The notes under the pieces: generated by a model | Databases searched by the model: none | The model's input: the letters and a program-made list of their open reading frames with translations, nothing else | Told to the model about the DNA's origin: nothing | Source: Phycisphaerae bacterium | GTDB lineage: Bacteria; Planctomycetota; Phycisphaerae; Sedimentisphaerales; UBA12454 | Direction: 5' to 3' | Length of the DNA stretch: 64,000 nucleotides | Assembly (NCBI GenBank): GCA_041652575.1 | Contig: JBAZHC010000002.1 | Span: forward strand, 124,001-188,000 | Position numbers and translations under genes: made by a program | Shown: positions 1 through 8,141 of the stretch, one piece after another | Position numbering within the stretch: the first letter of the stretch is position 1 | How the letters are laid out: the number at the start of each line of letters is the position of its first letter

Positions 1-31
1 CCAATATGGCAATCAGCAATATTTTTTTCAT
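1..31 (-). CDS. Partial gene: start of a putative secreted protein
   Basis: Only the first ten codons are inside the window, reading MKKILLIAIL on the minus strand from an ATG at 31. A Shine-Dalgarno GGAG lies at 38-41 with a 6-nt spacer, and the basic-then-hydrophobic start looks like a signal peptide or membrane anchor. The gene is divergent from the DUF485/symporter pair. Its identity cannot be told from this fragment. Confidence 0.5.
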   Translation of the reverse strand, partial: MKKILLIAIL

Positions 32-129
32 TTTCTGCTCCAAAAAAAACGTAAAAAACACAGTAACCAGATAAACATTATATCTGAAATGGTTCATTCT
101 GTAAACTTTTGTGAAAACAGGGATTTAAC

Positions 130-158
130 TTGACCTGATTATTGTGATTTTGTACTAT
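130..158 (+). promoter_or_regulatory. Sigma70-type promoter of the DUF485-symporter operon
   Basis: TTGACC at 130-135 and TACTAT at 153-158 are separated by 17 nt. They lie about 65 nt upstream of the ATG at 225, in the divergent intergenic region. A strong AAGGAGGA ribosome binding site follows at 213-220. The call rests on sequence match only. Confidence 0.5.
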
Positions 159-224
159 CCCCCTGATTTTAAGCGTTCTGTAATCATAAATTCAGGCTGA
201 AAATCTTATTTTAAGGAGGATATT

Positions 225-518
225 ATGTTTCACGAGCCTTCCAAGACAGACAATCCCAATTACGCAGTAGGCTATAAAAGCAAACTTGGGATATTAATGT
301 TTGTCATCTACGCTGTTATTTACGCCGGTTTTGTCGCCGTGAATGTGGCGAAACCGGTTTTAATGGAAAAACAAATAATATTCGGGCAGAACCTTGCGGT
401 TGTCTACGGATTAGGATTGATAATTTTCGCCCTTATTCTCGCGATGATTTACAATCATCTCTGTACGTGTCAGGAACGGCGGGAAAGTAAAAACGCGGCA
501 GAAGGAGGACAAAAGTAA
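225..518 (+). CDS. DUF485 small membrane protein, symporter partner
   Basis: A 97-residue protein with two hydrophobic segments (about 23-43 and 57-77) separated by a short polar stretch, and a charged C-terminus. This is the layout of DUF485 proteins, which in many bacteria are encoded directly before acetate/cation symporters of the ActP type; their precise role is not settled. The stop overlaps the next gene's start as TAATG, so the two are translationally coupled. The start is supported by the near-perfect AAGGAGGA site 5 nt upstream. Confidence 0.85.
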   Translation: MFHEPSKTDNPNYAVGYKSKLGILMFVIYAVIYAGFVAVNVAKPVLMEKQIIFGQNLAVVYGLGLIIFALILAMIYNHLCTCQERRESKNAAEGGQK

Positions 519-2440
519 TGGCATTTATTATTTTCGCAACTTTCGTAATTTTCGTATTATTTTTATCGTTCTATTTTGCCAGGCAAACCAAATCCGCAAG
601 CGGTTTTTATACGGCAGGCGGTCAGATTCACTGGGCTGTAAACGGAGTTTCCTTTGCCGGCGATTATCTTTCCGCGGCGTCGTTTCTCGGCATTTGTGGT
701 ATGATTGCGGTTGTCGGCTACGACGGATTTTTATATTCGATTGGTTATCTTGCCGGCTGGATAGTCGCGCTCTTTGTTGTCGCAGAGCCGATGAAACGTC
801 TGGGGAAATATACATTCACCGATGCGCTTGATTCGACCTTTAATTCGCCGGGCATTCAGCTCGTAGCGGGTATCAGCACGCTTATAGTTTCTATTTGCTA
901 TCTAATTCCGCAAATGGTTGGGGCGGGTGTCCTGGTTACGCCTCTTTTGGGTCTGCCTCACGCCGTTGGGGTTATTATGGTCGGAACTATCGTTATAATT
1001 ATTGTCGCGACCGCCGGTATGAAGTCCACGACTTATGTACAATTTCTTAAAGGCGCTCTTTTGCTTATATTTTCCACAATTCTCGTTATCGCTGTTTGTC
1101 ATCGGGGGTTGACGACACAGCCCGACCATGGCGGAAAAAACCCATATTATGATTATAGAAAAATTCCCGGTTTACGCCAAAATGGAAGGATTGAACCCGC
1201 CTCGGCCGGATTCACATTTGCCGCTCAGCAGGCAAGTACAACTTCTGCTGGCGAGCTTTCTGTCAATTTTGTCAAACTTAAGGAAAAGGACAGGTTTACA
1301 TGGTGGCAGGTAAATAAAAATAATGAGACAATCGAACTGGTTGAAACCGCTTCTGAAACAATTCGAGGCGATGGAACCAGATTTATTAACGGCATTGAGA
1401 ATAATAACGAACTGCAGCTCGGAAGTCTGGTACAAATCGCAGGCAAATCAGGCAAAGAGGCCAACACTGGTCCGGTGGGTATGTTTAAAATGCTTTCGCT
1501 GTTATCCGATAAAGATACAATCGTAAAGCGATGGAAAAAGGCGGCGGTCTTCAGCGATGGTGACCATATGGTAACGCTTTTCGCTCCGGTAGAGACTCCA
1601 GGCAATAAAATAATGAGGCCGGGGCTTAAATTCGAGGTAGAAGGATCAATACTGCAGCGGCTTGATTTTGTTTCTCTTATGCTTGCGCTTTTCTGCGGAA
1701 CTGCTGCGCTGCCGCATATTCTTATAAGATATTATACTGTACCCAGTCCCGCCTGTGCGCGTAAGTCAACTATTGTCGCAATTGCGACTATTGGCTTTTT
1801 CTATATTCTCACACTGTATATGGGTCTTGGCGCGATGGTCAACAGTGTGGTAAATCCGTTCAGCGATAATATGTCGGCTCCACTGCTTGCCCGGTCGTTT
1901 AATACGTTTCTGTTTGCGATTATTTCAGCGATTGCTTTTGCAACCGTTCTCGGTACGGTAAGCGGTCTGATTATCGCCGCATCCGGCGCGGTCGCGCATG
2001 ATTTGCTCGACAGGTTTTATAATCTGCAGTTTAATGAAAGACAGAAAGTCATAATCGGCAAAGCCGCCGCGTTTACCGTCGGTCTTATTGCGATAATTCT
2101 CGGCATTGTATTTAAAGGTATGAATGTATCTTATCTTGTCGGCTGGGCTTTCGCTGTCGCGGCCTCCGCGAATCTGCCGGCAATAATAATGCTGCTGTTC
2201 TGGAAGAAAACCACTGCCTCCGGCATCATCGCTTCGATAACAGTCGGCATTATTGCCGCTGTAGGCCTGATTCTGATTTCACCGGATATGTTCGAAAGAT
2301 ACGGCCTTTTAAGATCGCAGGCTCCTTTCCATCTGAATCAGCCGGGAATAATATCCATACCGCTTAGTTTTATAACTCTGGTTATCGTTTCATTATTTAC
2401 ACAGAAAAAGAACGGACAGGTTGCAGTAGCGGTAAAATAA
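518..2440 (+). CDS. Sodium:solute symporter, acetate-permease (ActP) type, with a large insert
   Basis: Secondary transporter of the SSS family, probably importing acetate or another short monocarboxylate with Na+ across the inner membrane. The N-terminal part contains YTAGGQIHW and GDYLSAASFLG, matching the substrate/sodium-site region of ActP. After the insert, GTAALPHILIRYYTV matches the conserved ActP motif. At 640 residues it is about 90 longer than typical ActP. Much of the excess is a mostly hydrophilic stretch at residues about 196-380 with little membrane character, predicted to be a soluble loop or domain. It is coupled to the DUF485 gene upstream by TAATG and has its own AAGGAGGA. 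Exact substrate is inferred. Confidence 0.85.
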   Translation: MAFIIFATFVIFVLFLSFYFARQTKSASGFYTAGGQIHWAVNGVSFAGDYLSAASFLGICGMIAVVGYDGFLYSIGYLAGWIVALFVVAEPMKRLGKYTFTDALDSTFNSPGIQLVAGISTLIVSICYLIPQMVGAGVLVTPLLGLPHAVGVIMVGTIVIIIVATAGMKSTTYVQFLKGALLLIFSTILVIAVCHRGLTTQPDHGGKNPYYDYRKIPGLRQNGRIEPASAGFTFAAQQASTTSAGELSVNFVKLKEKDRFTWWQVNKNNETIELVETASETIRGDGTRFINGIENNNELQLGSLVQIAGKSGKEANTGPVGMFKMLSLLSDKDTIVKRWKKAAVFSDGDHMVTLFAPVETPGNKIMRPGLKFEVEGSILQRLDFVSLMLALFCGTAALPHILIRYYTVPSPACARKSTIVAIATIGFFYILTLYMGLGAMVNSVVNPFSDNMSAPLLARSFNTFLFAIISAIAFATVLGTVSGLIIAASGAVAHDLLDRFYNLQFNERQKVIIGKAAAFTVGLIAIILGIVFKGMNVSYLVGWAFAVAASANLPAIIMLLFWKKTTASGIIASITVGIIAAVGLILISPDMFERYGLLRSQAPFHLNQPGIISIPLSFITLVIVSLFTQKKNGQVAVAVK

Positions 2441-2446
2441 AGAGCT

Positions 2447-2956
2447 ATGATATATTTGTGGCTGGTTTTGTTAATGTTTGTCAATGCCTTTTGGCTCGGG
2501 CTGGTGTTTTTTTATCTGCCGGGAAACTGGCTGATGATTGTTACAGCAATTCTCTTCGCCTTATGGCAAAAAAATATTTTCAGCGTTTATACGATAATAG
2601 CCGCGGTAGTTATAGCGGTTATCGGCGAGATTTTGGAATTCATCTCCGGCGCCGCCGGAACAAAGGCCGCCGGCGGAAGCAAAAAAACAATGGTCGCGGC
2701 GATTATCGGCGCTGTAATCGGTGCTGTAATCGGCACAATTATTATACCGATTCCAATTCTTGGAACACTGCTTGGCTCCGCTCTCGGAGCGGCACTGGCG
2801 GTTTTAATTGTCGAAAGAAAAGCCGGCACAGAGTTCAAAAAGTCCATCAGAACCGCGACAGGTGCAGGCATGGGACAGTTTGTCGGTCTGGGCGCAAAAT
2901 TTATCGCGGGGGTTATTATCTGGATAATCTTTGTAATAGCCGCATTTTATAAATAG
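2447..2956 (+). CDS. DUF456 family membrane protein
   Basis: A 169-residue integral membrane protein. Hydrophobic helices flank a Gly/Ala-rich central region with GAVIGAVIGTIIIPIPILG and GSALGAALAVLIVE, the glycine-zipper-like pattern typical of DUF456 proteins. Function is unknown in the family. It starts 6 nt after the symporter stop, so it is probably the last gene of that transcript. No clear Shine-Dalgarno is visible, consistent with translational re-initiation. Confidence 0.75.
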   Translation: MIYLWLVLLMFVNAFWLGLVFFYLPGNWLMIVTAILFALWQKNIFSVYTIIAAVVIAVIGEILEFISGAAGTKAAGGSKKTMVAAIIGAVIGAVIGTIIIPIPILGTLLGSALGAALAVLIVERKAGTEFKKSIRTATGAGMGQFVGLGAKFIAGVIIWIIFVIAAFYK

Positions 2957-3060
2957 CTTAAAAAATTCTTGATTTTTGTTATTTGGCGTCGTAAGCTGTT
3001 TTCAGGTGTTATGCATCAGGGGACTATGTAAATCAAAAAATACATATATAGGGTTTTATC

Positions 3061-4635
3061 GTGTTTGATTTATCCGGACACAGATATCGATTCAGAATAG
3101 TCATACCGGCTTATCCGGCCTTTAATATTTATTCGCATATTGCCGTAAAGACAACCGCATTGGGGCCTGTTTGCGTTGCCAGCGCCGCAAATAAAATGGC
3201 CAAATGGGATGTCGAGGTTATAGACGAAAATAATCTCGGCCGATTCGGCCCTGTATCCGAAACCGGTGGCGCAGACCATGAATTCTTACAACTGCAAAGA
3301 CCCGCCGATGTTGTCGGCCTTTATGGCGGCCTGACCAGCACCATTCCCCGGCTCTATCAAATGTCTCAGTTTTACAAAAACAAAGGCGTCGTTACGATAG
3401 CAGGCGGTCAGCATTTCGTGGAAGATAACATATCCGAGGCGTTCTCCAGAGGAATTGATTATATTGTTTTTGGCGAAGCGGAAGAAGCAATTACCGAATT
3501 GTTGGAGGCAATAGAAACCGGCAGGGACGCCGGCAGCGTAAAAGGCATCGCGTATGTCAAAGACGGCAAAATTATTATTACCGCCAAAAGAGAGGCGTTG
3601 ACAGATTTCGATAAACTGCCTTTGCCAGATTTTTCTCTGGTTCGCTATGCGAATATGAAAATTTATCCTGTCGAGAGAATACGCGGCTGCGGTATGGATT
3701 GTGAATTTTGCACAGTCAGGGGCAAGCCGAGACACGCCGAGCCGGAGCGTTTACTTGAGCACATCGCTTCTCTTGTCGAGACGAGAAATGCAAAACATTT
3801 TTTTATAGTTGACGACCTCTTCGGCCAGCAGCGCGATGAGACGATAAGGCTCTGCAATCTGCTCGCCGATTACGAAAGGCGGATAAGGCGAAGGCTGGAC
3901 ATAACCGTTCAGATAAGACTGGACAAGGCTCGCGATACCGAGCTGCTTTCCGCGATGCAGCGTGCGGGGGTTCAGACGGTCGCCATCGGTTTTGAATCGC
4001 CTATCGATGCGGAATTAAAAGCAATGAATAAGCATATGAGTTCTTCCGAGATGGTCTCATGGGCAAGGGTATTTCGCAAATTCGGATTTTTGGTGCATGG
4101 TATGTTTATCTTTGGTTATCCGCTGAAGGAGAAAATCGGTCTCGATATACCCGTAGAGGAACGTGTCAGGGGCTATAAGAATTTTATCGCAAGGGCCAAA
4201 ATCGATACGGTTCAGGTAATGCTTCCTGTTCCTCTTCCCGGCACGGAATTGAGGCAGAGACTATCGCGGCAGAACAGGATTTATCCGCGACAGGATATCG
4301 GCTGGGAGTATTACGACGGCAATTTTCCTTTATTCGAGCCGGACGAACCTATGACTGCCGAACAAATACATACCTGCGCAAAAAAAATTATGGGCAGGTT
4401 CTACAGGTTCAAATATATGTTTCTCATAGCGGTAAATACATTTTCATTTCCCGCCATTATTTTCTTTCTCCATAACATTCAGCTTGGCTGGCAGAAGTGG
4501 TACCGTCCTTGGCGAAACAGCCTGATTCGGTTTGGCGGCTGGATTGTTTTGAAGAAATGGACCACAGCGTTCAGGCGTAACAATTTTTTGCAGAAATTGC
4601 AAAATGCCCATAAGCATCTGACACAAGCCAGATAG
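3061..4635 (+). CDS. B12-binding-domain radical SAM protein
   Basis: A 524-residue enzyme with an N-terminal cobalamin-binding-type Rossmann domain (about 1-165, containing GGLTSTIPRLYQM and TIAGGQHF) followed by a radical SAM core. The core carries CGMDCEFC at about residue 218, a CxxxCxxC motif for a 4Fe-4S cluster. Later motifs (GFESPIDAELKAMNK, FIFGYPLKE) are typical of the family. The C-terminal 80 residues are basic and include one hydrophobic stretch near 460-475, suggesting membrane association. Members modify lipids, hopanoids, tetrapyrroles and natural products; the substrate here is unknown. The start is GTG after an AGGG stretch. Confidence 0.85.
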   Translation: MFDLSGHRYRFRIVIPAYPAFNIYSHIAVKTTALGPVCVASAANKMAKWDVEVIDENNLGRFGPVSETGGADHEFLQLQRPADVVGLYGGLTSTIPRLYQMSQFYKNKGVVTIAGGQHFVEDNISEAFSRGIDYIVFGEAEEAITELLEAIETGRDAGSVKGIAYVKDGKIIITAKREALTDFDKLPLPDFSLVRYANMKIYPVERIRGCGMDCEFCTVRGKPRHAEPERLLEHIASLVETRNAKHFFIVDDLFGQQRDETIRLCNLLADYERRIRRRLDITVQIRLDKARDTELLSAMQRAGVQTVAIGFESPIDAELKAMNKHMSSSEMVSWARVFRKFGFLVHGMFIFGYPLKEKIGLDIPVEERVRGYKNFIARAKIDTVQVMLPVPLPGTELRQRLSRQNRIYPRQDIGWEYYDGNFPLFEPDEPMTAEQIHTCAKKIMGRFYRFKYMFLIAVNTFSFPAIIFFLHNIQLGWQKWYRPWRNSLIRFGGWIVLKKWTTAFRRNNFLQKLQNAHKHLTQAR

Positions 4636-4648
4636 CATCAAAGATAGT

Positions 4649-5641
4649 TTACCAGGATAACCCCGTGAAAGTTCTTGATGATAAATAACCATGCCATATA
4701 AGCTCTGCTTTTTCCAGATGTGCGCAGGCTTCTTTTGGAGCAGGGCGGTAAACTAAGCGAAAACTATCGTTCCAATTACCTAATCCGCTGATTGTTCGCG
4801 GGGTTTGGTCGCCTGACTTTACAAACCAGTAGGAATCGTTGATATCTATATGCGTTTCGTATATTTCGCCCGGCTGTAATATTTTCAGGTCGCCGTTCTC
4901 GATCTGTTTCTGCGCAGCGTCTTTATTGACCCATTCCCAGTTATTTGTTCTAAATTCTGTCGAATCGGGTTCGAGCACGAAAGCTCTGCCATGCGGCAGG
5001 TCAACAATCGCAAGCGGTTTATCAGAGGCGTTGAGCATTTTTACCTTAATTCCTGTTATCGGCTGTCTGCCTCTTTCGCTCAGTTTGTGCTCGGTCTCAA
5101 TGTCTATCCCCAAAGGACTATAACGGTGTCCCCTCAAAACAGCTATACCGTTTGTCCCCAGTTTAAGTTCCATCTCTAATGGTATCTGAATTTCTTCCTG
5201 TCTTCGGCCTCGTTCTAATTGTTTTCCTTTACCCTGCTGCGTAAAATAGGCTTCGATGCCATAGAGGACTCGGATAGAAGAACTTTCAACATACTCACGG
5301 CCGACTCTGCCTCGGATGAATAACCCTTCCCTTGGTTTTTTATCTGTAACATATAACAATTGGCATAAATTATCCTGATTGGCATCGAGCACGGCATAGA
5401 CGCGCATTCCTTGTTTGCATTTATTTTCAGCAAGACCGCCCCTGAGAAGGCTTTTGGGAACGCTCGATATTTCATAAACCAGGCTTACATAATCTCCGCG
5501 GAATAAATCTCTCGGGTCGACCGGTGCTGTTCGCAGGTATATTGTTTTGCCGTTCCTGACTACCAGTTCGCGCTGGCCCGCCATCTGCGCCAGAACGGCG
5601 ACCTGCAAAGCCGCGACAATAATTATAAGCCATTTCCTCAT
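4649..5641 (-). CDS. GDYXXLXY-domain protein
   Basis: A 330-residue protein with a signal-anchor helix (residues 4-20) and the motif GDYVSLVYE at about 49-57, which names the GDYXXLXY family. These proteins commonly pair with DUF2157/DUF4401 membrane proteins, exactly as here: the upstream gene overlaps this start by 4 nt (ATGA). The family domain ends near residue 180. The remaining 150 residues form an additional extracytoplasmic region (ADKPLAIVDLP, INDSYWFVK), longer than usual for the family. Function is unknown. The gene converges on the radical SAM gene with only 13 nt between stops. Confidence 0.8.
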   Translation of the reverse strand: MRKWLIIIVAALQVAVLAQMAGQRELVVRNGKTIYLRTAPVDPRDLFRGDYVSLVYEISSVPKSLLRGGLAENKCKQGMRVYAVLDANQDNLCQLLYVTDKKPREGLFIRGRVGREYVESSSIRVLYGIEAYFTQQGKGKQLERGRRQEEIQIPLEMELKLGTNGIAVLRGHRYSPLGIDIETEHKLSERGRQPITGIKVKMLNASDKPLAIVDLPHGRAFVLEPDSTEFRTNNWEWVNKDAAQKQIENGDLKILQPGEIYETHIDINDSYWFVKSGDQTPRTISGLGNWNDSFRLVYRPAPKEACAHLEKAELIWHGYLSSRTFTGLSW

Positions 5642-6951
5642 AGGGCCTGTTCCTTTATCCTCTTTTTGGTTCGGATATAGAAAAATCCCTGACTGAAAAG
5701 TATAATACCGACAACGATAAATATTACGCCCCGTGTCGCCAGACTTTCAAAAAGGTCTGTAAATCTTGCGAATGTCAATGCCGCAAGCAGAAGGGCCCCC
5801 GCGATAGCCAGTGCGGGGTTTACTTCCTTGCATCCCCTTGCCATCAGCATTCCCGTATGCGCCAGGAATACCAGGTTAAATATCGCAGTAACAGGCCAGT
5901 AAAAAATCTTTGCCGGCATCAGTGAATAACAGCAGAAGAAAATCAGCACCAAAGGCAGCAAAAACAAATCAGGTGAGTAATATTTTAATTTTATTTTTTT
6001 AATCAAATCTTTACTAACCACAACCCAGCAGGCAGTCGCGAGCACAAGAGGTATCAGCCAGTAAAGTACAACGCTGATATTCGGGAACATCTTAACGTCT
6101 TTGAGCGTTTCTCTGTTCAAATCCGGAAAACTCAGCACGAACAGTGTTAAAAAATATCCTGCAAGACCTATGAAAAAATAAACAGGCGCGAAATTTTCAA
6201 GCCTGCTGAATTTCTGATGAATCAGGCCGATGGCTACATAGAGAACAAGCAGGCCTAACAGCGAATGAAAAGTTGCCGATTCGGCAGTGTTCGCAGCGAT
6301 AAAAATAGTTGAAAATGCCATAGCTATAAGCAAAACGCCCAGCAGCAGACTGGAACGCTGCTTATACGCCAGTGGGAACAATAAAAGTATAAATATAAAT
6401 GCGTAAGGAATGGAATTATCAAAAGCAGTGGCTTCCGCTATGACCCAGATAGTAAACAATATCGCCGCGACGATAGCCTGTGCGATTGACGGCATTGTCC
6501 ACGCAAGCGCCAAAGCGCCGAGTCCCCAGATAAAGAATGCTGTGGGGAAATGTTCTTCGATGTGATATATTTGCGCTATCAGCCAGATTCCCGCCCCGAA
6601 AAGCATCGTCCCTAAAATCGTCAGCGCCTCGCCCATTTTTTCGAAACGCTCGCTTTTCAGAAAGACAGATATTCCGATGATATGCGAAATTATCAGAGCT
6701 GAAAAAATTGTGCCGAGCTTGGCGGCCTTGGACATATCGTCCCAGTTATAAGCGAACAGCAGTATTACGCCCAGGCCGATAATTACCGACCCGATTCCGG
6801 AAAATACAATCAGGGCCCACGGCCGAGCGGCCTGCTGAGCGGGATACAAACCGCGGATAGCCTGAGCCTGGCCGTCCTGAATGATTCCGCCATTGACCCA
6901 CCGCTTTAGCTGTTCCTCGAGCCAGCGTACATGATTATCAATACTTGCCAT
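5638..6951 (-). CDS. DUF2157 polytopic membrane protein
   Basis: A 437-residue protein with a soluble N-terminal stretch of about 45 residues (WLEEQLKRWVNGGIIQ) followed by roughly a dozen predicted membrane helices. The N-terminal segment and the GIGSVIIGLGVILLFAYNWDDM motif region are characteristic of DUF2157. It overlaps the GDYXXLXY gene by 4 nt, so the two form an operon and probably a membrane complex. No biochemical role is established for the pair. Confidence 0.85.
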   Translation of the reverse strand: MASIDNHVRWLEEQLKRWVNGGIIQDGQAQAIRGLYPAQQAARPWALIVFSGIGSVIIGLGVILLFAYNWDDMSKAAKLGTIFSALIISHIIGISVFLKSERFEKMGEALTILGTMLFGAGIWLIAQIYHIEEHFPTAFFIWGLGALALAWTMPSIAQAIVAAILFTIWVIAEATAFDNSIPYAFIFILLLFPLAYKQRSSLLLGVLLIAMAFSTIFIAANTAESATFHSLLGLLVLYVAIGLIHQKFSRLENFAPVYFFIGLAGYFLTLFVLSFPDLNRETLKDVKMFPNISVVLYWLIPLVLATACWVVVSKDLIKKIKLKYYSPDLFLLPLVLIFFCCYSLMPAKIFYWPVTAIFNLVFLAHTGMLMARGCKEVNPALAIAGALLLAALTFARFTDLFESLATRGVIFIVVGIILFSQGFFYIRTKKRIKEQAL

Positions 6952-7100
6952 CCGTAACTCGCATTTAATAACTGCCGATATTCTATTTCACAGGTTTTTG
7001 ATTGTCAATATCATATATTCATCTGTTTTTACGGAAATTTTTAACCTCTAAAATACCCTTGATTCCGTTATTTTTTAGGGTAATATATGCCTTCGGCTTT

Positions 7101-7184
7101 GCCCAGGTGGCGGAATTGGCAGACGCGCCAGCTTGAGGGGCTGGTGGGCTTCGGCTCATGGAGGTTCAAGTCCTCTCCTGGGCA
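7101..7184 (+). tRNA. tRNA-Leu(GAG)
   Basis: An 84-nt class II tRNA. The acceptor stem pairs GCCCAGG with CCTGGGC, the discriminator is A, and the anticodon loop TTGAGGG sits in a CCAGC/GCTGG stem, giving anticodon GAG. A long variable arm (TGGGCTTCGGCTCAT) and the T loop TTCAAGT are present. The 3' CCA is not encoded. Confidence 0.97.
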
Positions 7185-7194
7185 TTTCTTCTTT

Positions 7195-7268
7195 TAGCCA
7201 CTAAGACGCAAAGGCACGAAGAAATAATATATATTTTAAAACTTAGTGTCTTAGTGCCTTCGTGGCTA
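7195..7268. repeat. Inverted pair of GTGGCTA-family repeats
   Basis: A left copy (7195-7223, starting TAGCCACTAAGACG) and a right copy (7241-7268, ending GCCTTCGTGGCTA) face each other across about 17 AT-rich nt, forming a long imperfect inverted repeat just after tRNA-Leu and just before coaE. As RNA it could fold into a hairpin, but there is no run of T immediately after it. It is the only head-to-head arrangement of this repeat family in the window. Confidence 0.75.
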
Positions 7269-7279
7269 TTTTTCTAAAA

Positions 7280-7888
7280 ATGAACAAAAAACCAATAATC
7301 GGAATACTCGGCGCCATAGCCTCGGGCAAAAGTACCGTCGCAAAAGAGCTCCAAAGCAGAGGCTGTGCCGTAATTGATGCCGATGCCATTGCCAAAGAGT
7401 TCCTGCAAACCGATGATATCAAACGGCAAATCCGTCAGCGATTCGGCGATAAGGTTTTCGATAAAGCCGGAAACGTGGATAAGGCCGGCCTTGCAGAGTC
7501 TGTTTTTGGCGACTCGGCCGCCGTAAAGGCGATTAATGATATAATTCATCCGCCGGTACTGAAGAAAACCGAAGAACTGATAGAACGGTATCAAAATGAC
7601 GCAAACGTAAAGGCGATTGTTCTCGATGTGCCTTTACTGTTAGAAATTGGCTGGGAAAAAAGGTGTAATAAACTTGTTTTTGTTAGATGTGATGAGCCTT
7701 TAAGGCTCAAAAGAATCGCTGAAAAAGGCCTTTTTGACCAAAATCAGCTAAAAAAAAGAGAAAATTTCCAAATTTCTCTGGACAAAAAACAAAAAATATC
7801 TCATTATATGTTAGACAATAATGATGGCCTTTCGGAGCTGACTAAACAGATCGGCGAGATTTTTCCCGCTTTAATATCAATAGATTAG
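7280..7888 (+). CDS. coaE: Dephospho-CoA kinase
   Basis: Cytosolic enzyme of the last step of coenzyme A synthesis, phosphorylating the 3'-hydroxyl of dephospho-CoA with ATP. The P-loop GAIASGKST lies at residues 10-18, followed by DADAIAKEFL, LDVPLLLEIGW and FVRCDEPLRLKRI, all typical of CoaE. The ATG at 7280 gives 202 residues, normal for the family. An in-frame GTG at 7262 exists but lies inside a GTGGCTA repeat and would add six residues before the usual start; neither has a good Shine-Dalgarno. Confidence 0.93.
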   Translation: MNKKPIIGILGAIASGKSTVAKELQSRGCAVIDADAIAKEFLQTDDIKRQIRQRFGDKVFDKAGNVDKAGLAESVFGDSAAVKAINDIIHPPVLKKTEELIERYQNDANVKAIVLDVPLLLEIGWEKRCNKLVFVRCDEPLRLKRIAEKGLFDQNQLKKRENFQISLDKKQKISHYMLDNNDGLSELTKQIGEIFPALISID

Positions 7889-8077
7889 GCATTTAAAGTT
7901 GTATTGTAGTACATCAGCGGAAGCGGTAAAATCACATTTGATTTTTACATAATATAACGGCAAATCAGATTTATCTGCCTGCGGTGACAGGTGTTTCCAG
8001 AAACTGTGATTTTGCCCTGTGATGGTTGTCCATAGTTTGAACACAGAGAGAAAAAACATTTTATTTTTTAAAACATA

Positions 8078-8100
8078 CGAATTTATCCGCCGGTGGCGGA
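8078..8100. repeat. REP-like palindrome, copy 1 (rho leader)
   Basis: The 23-nt element begins CGAATTTATCCGCC, has a two-base centre and ends TGGCGGA. Apart from the two centre bases it is repeated at 17183-17205, upstream of the STAS gene. A weaker relative lies near 7966-7990. It sits in the leader of rho, about 40 nt before the start codon, and can form a TCCGCC/GGCGGA hairpin. Confidence 0.6.
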
Positions 8101-8141
8101 GACAAAAATCTAATATCCAAAAGTTTTAGGAAGGAATTCAA

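Noticed and set aside
2458..2952. Second open frame inside the DUF456 gene
   Set aside because: An Arg/Cys-rich shadow in another frame; the DUF456 frame has the membrane pattern.
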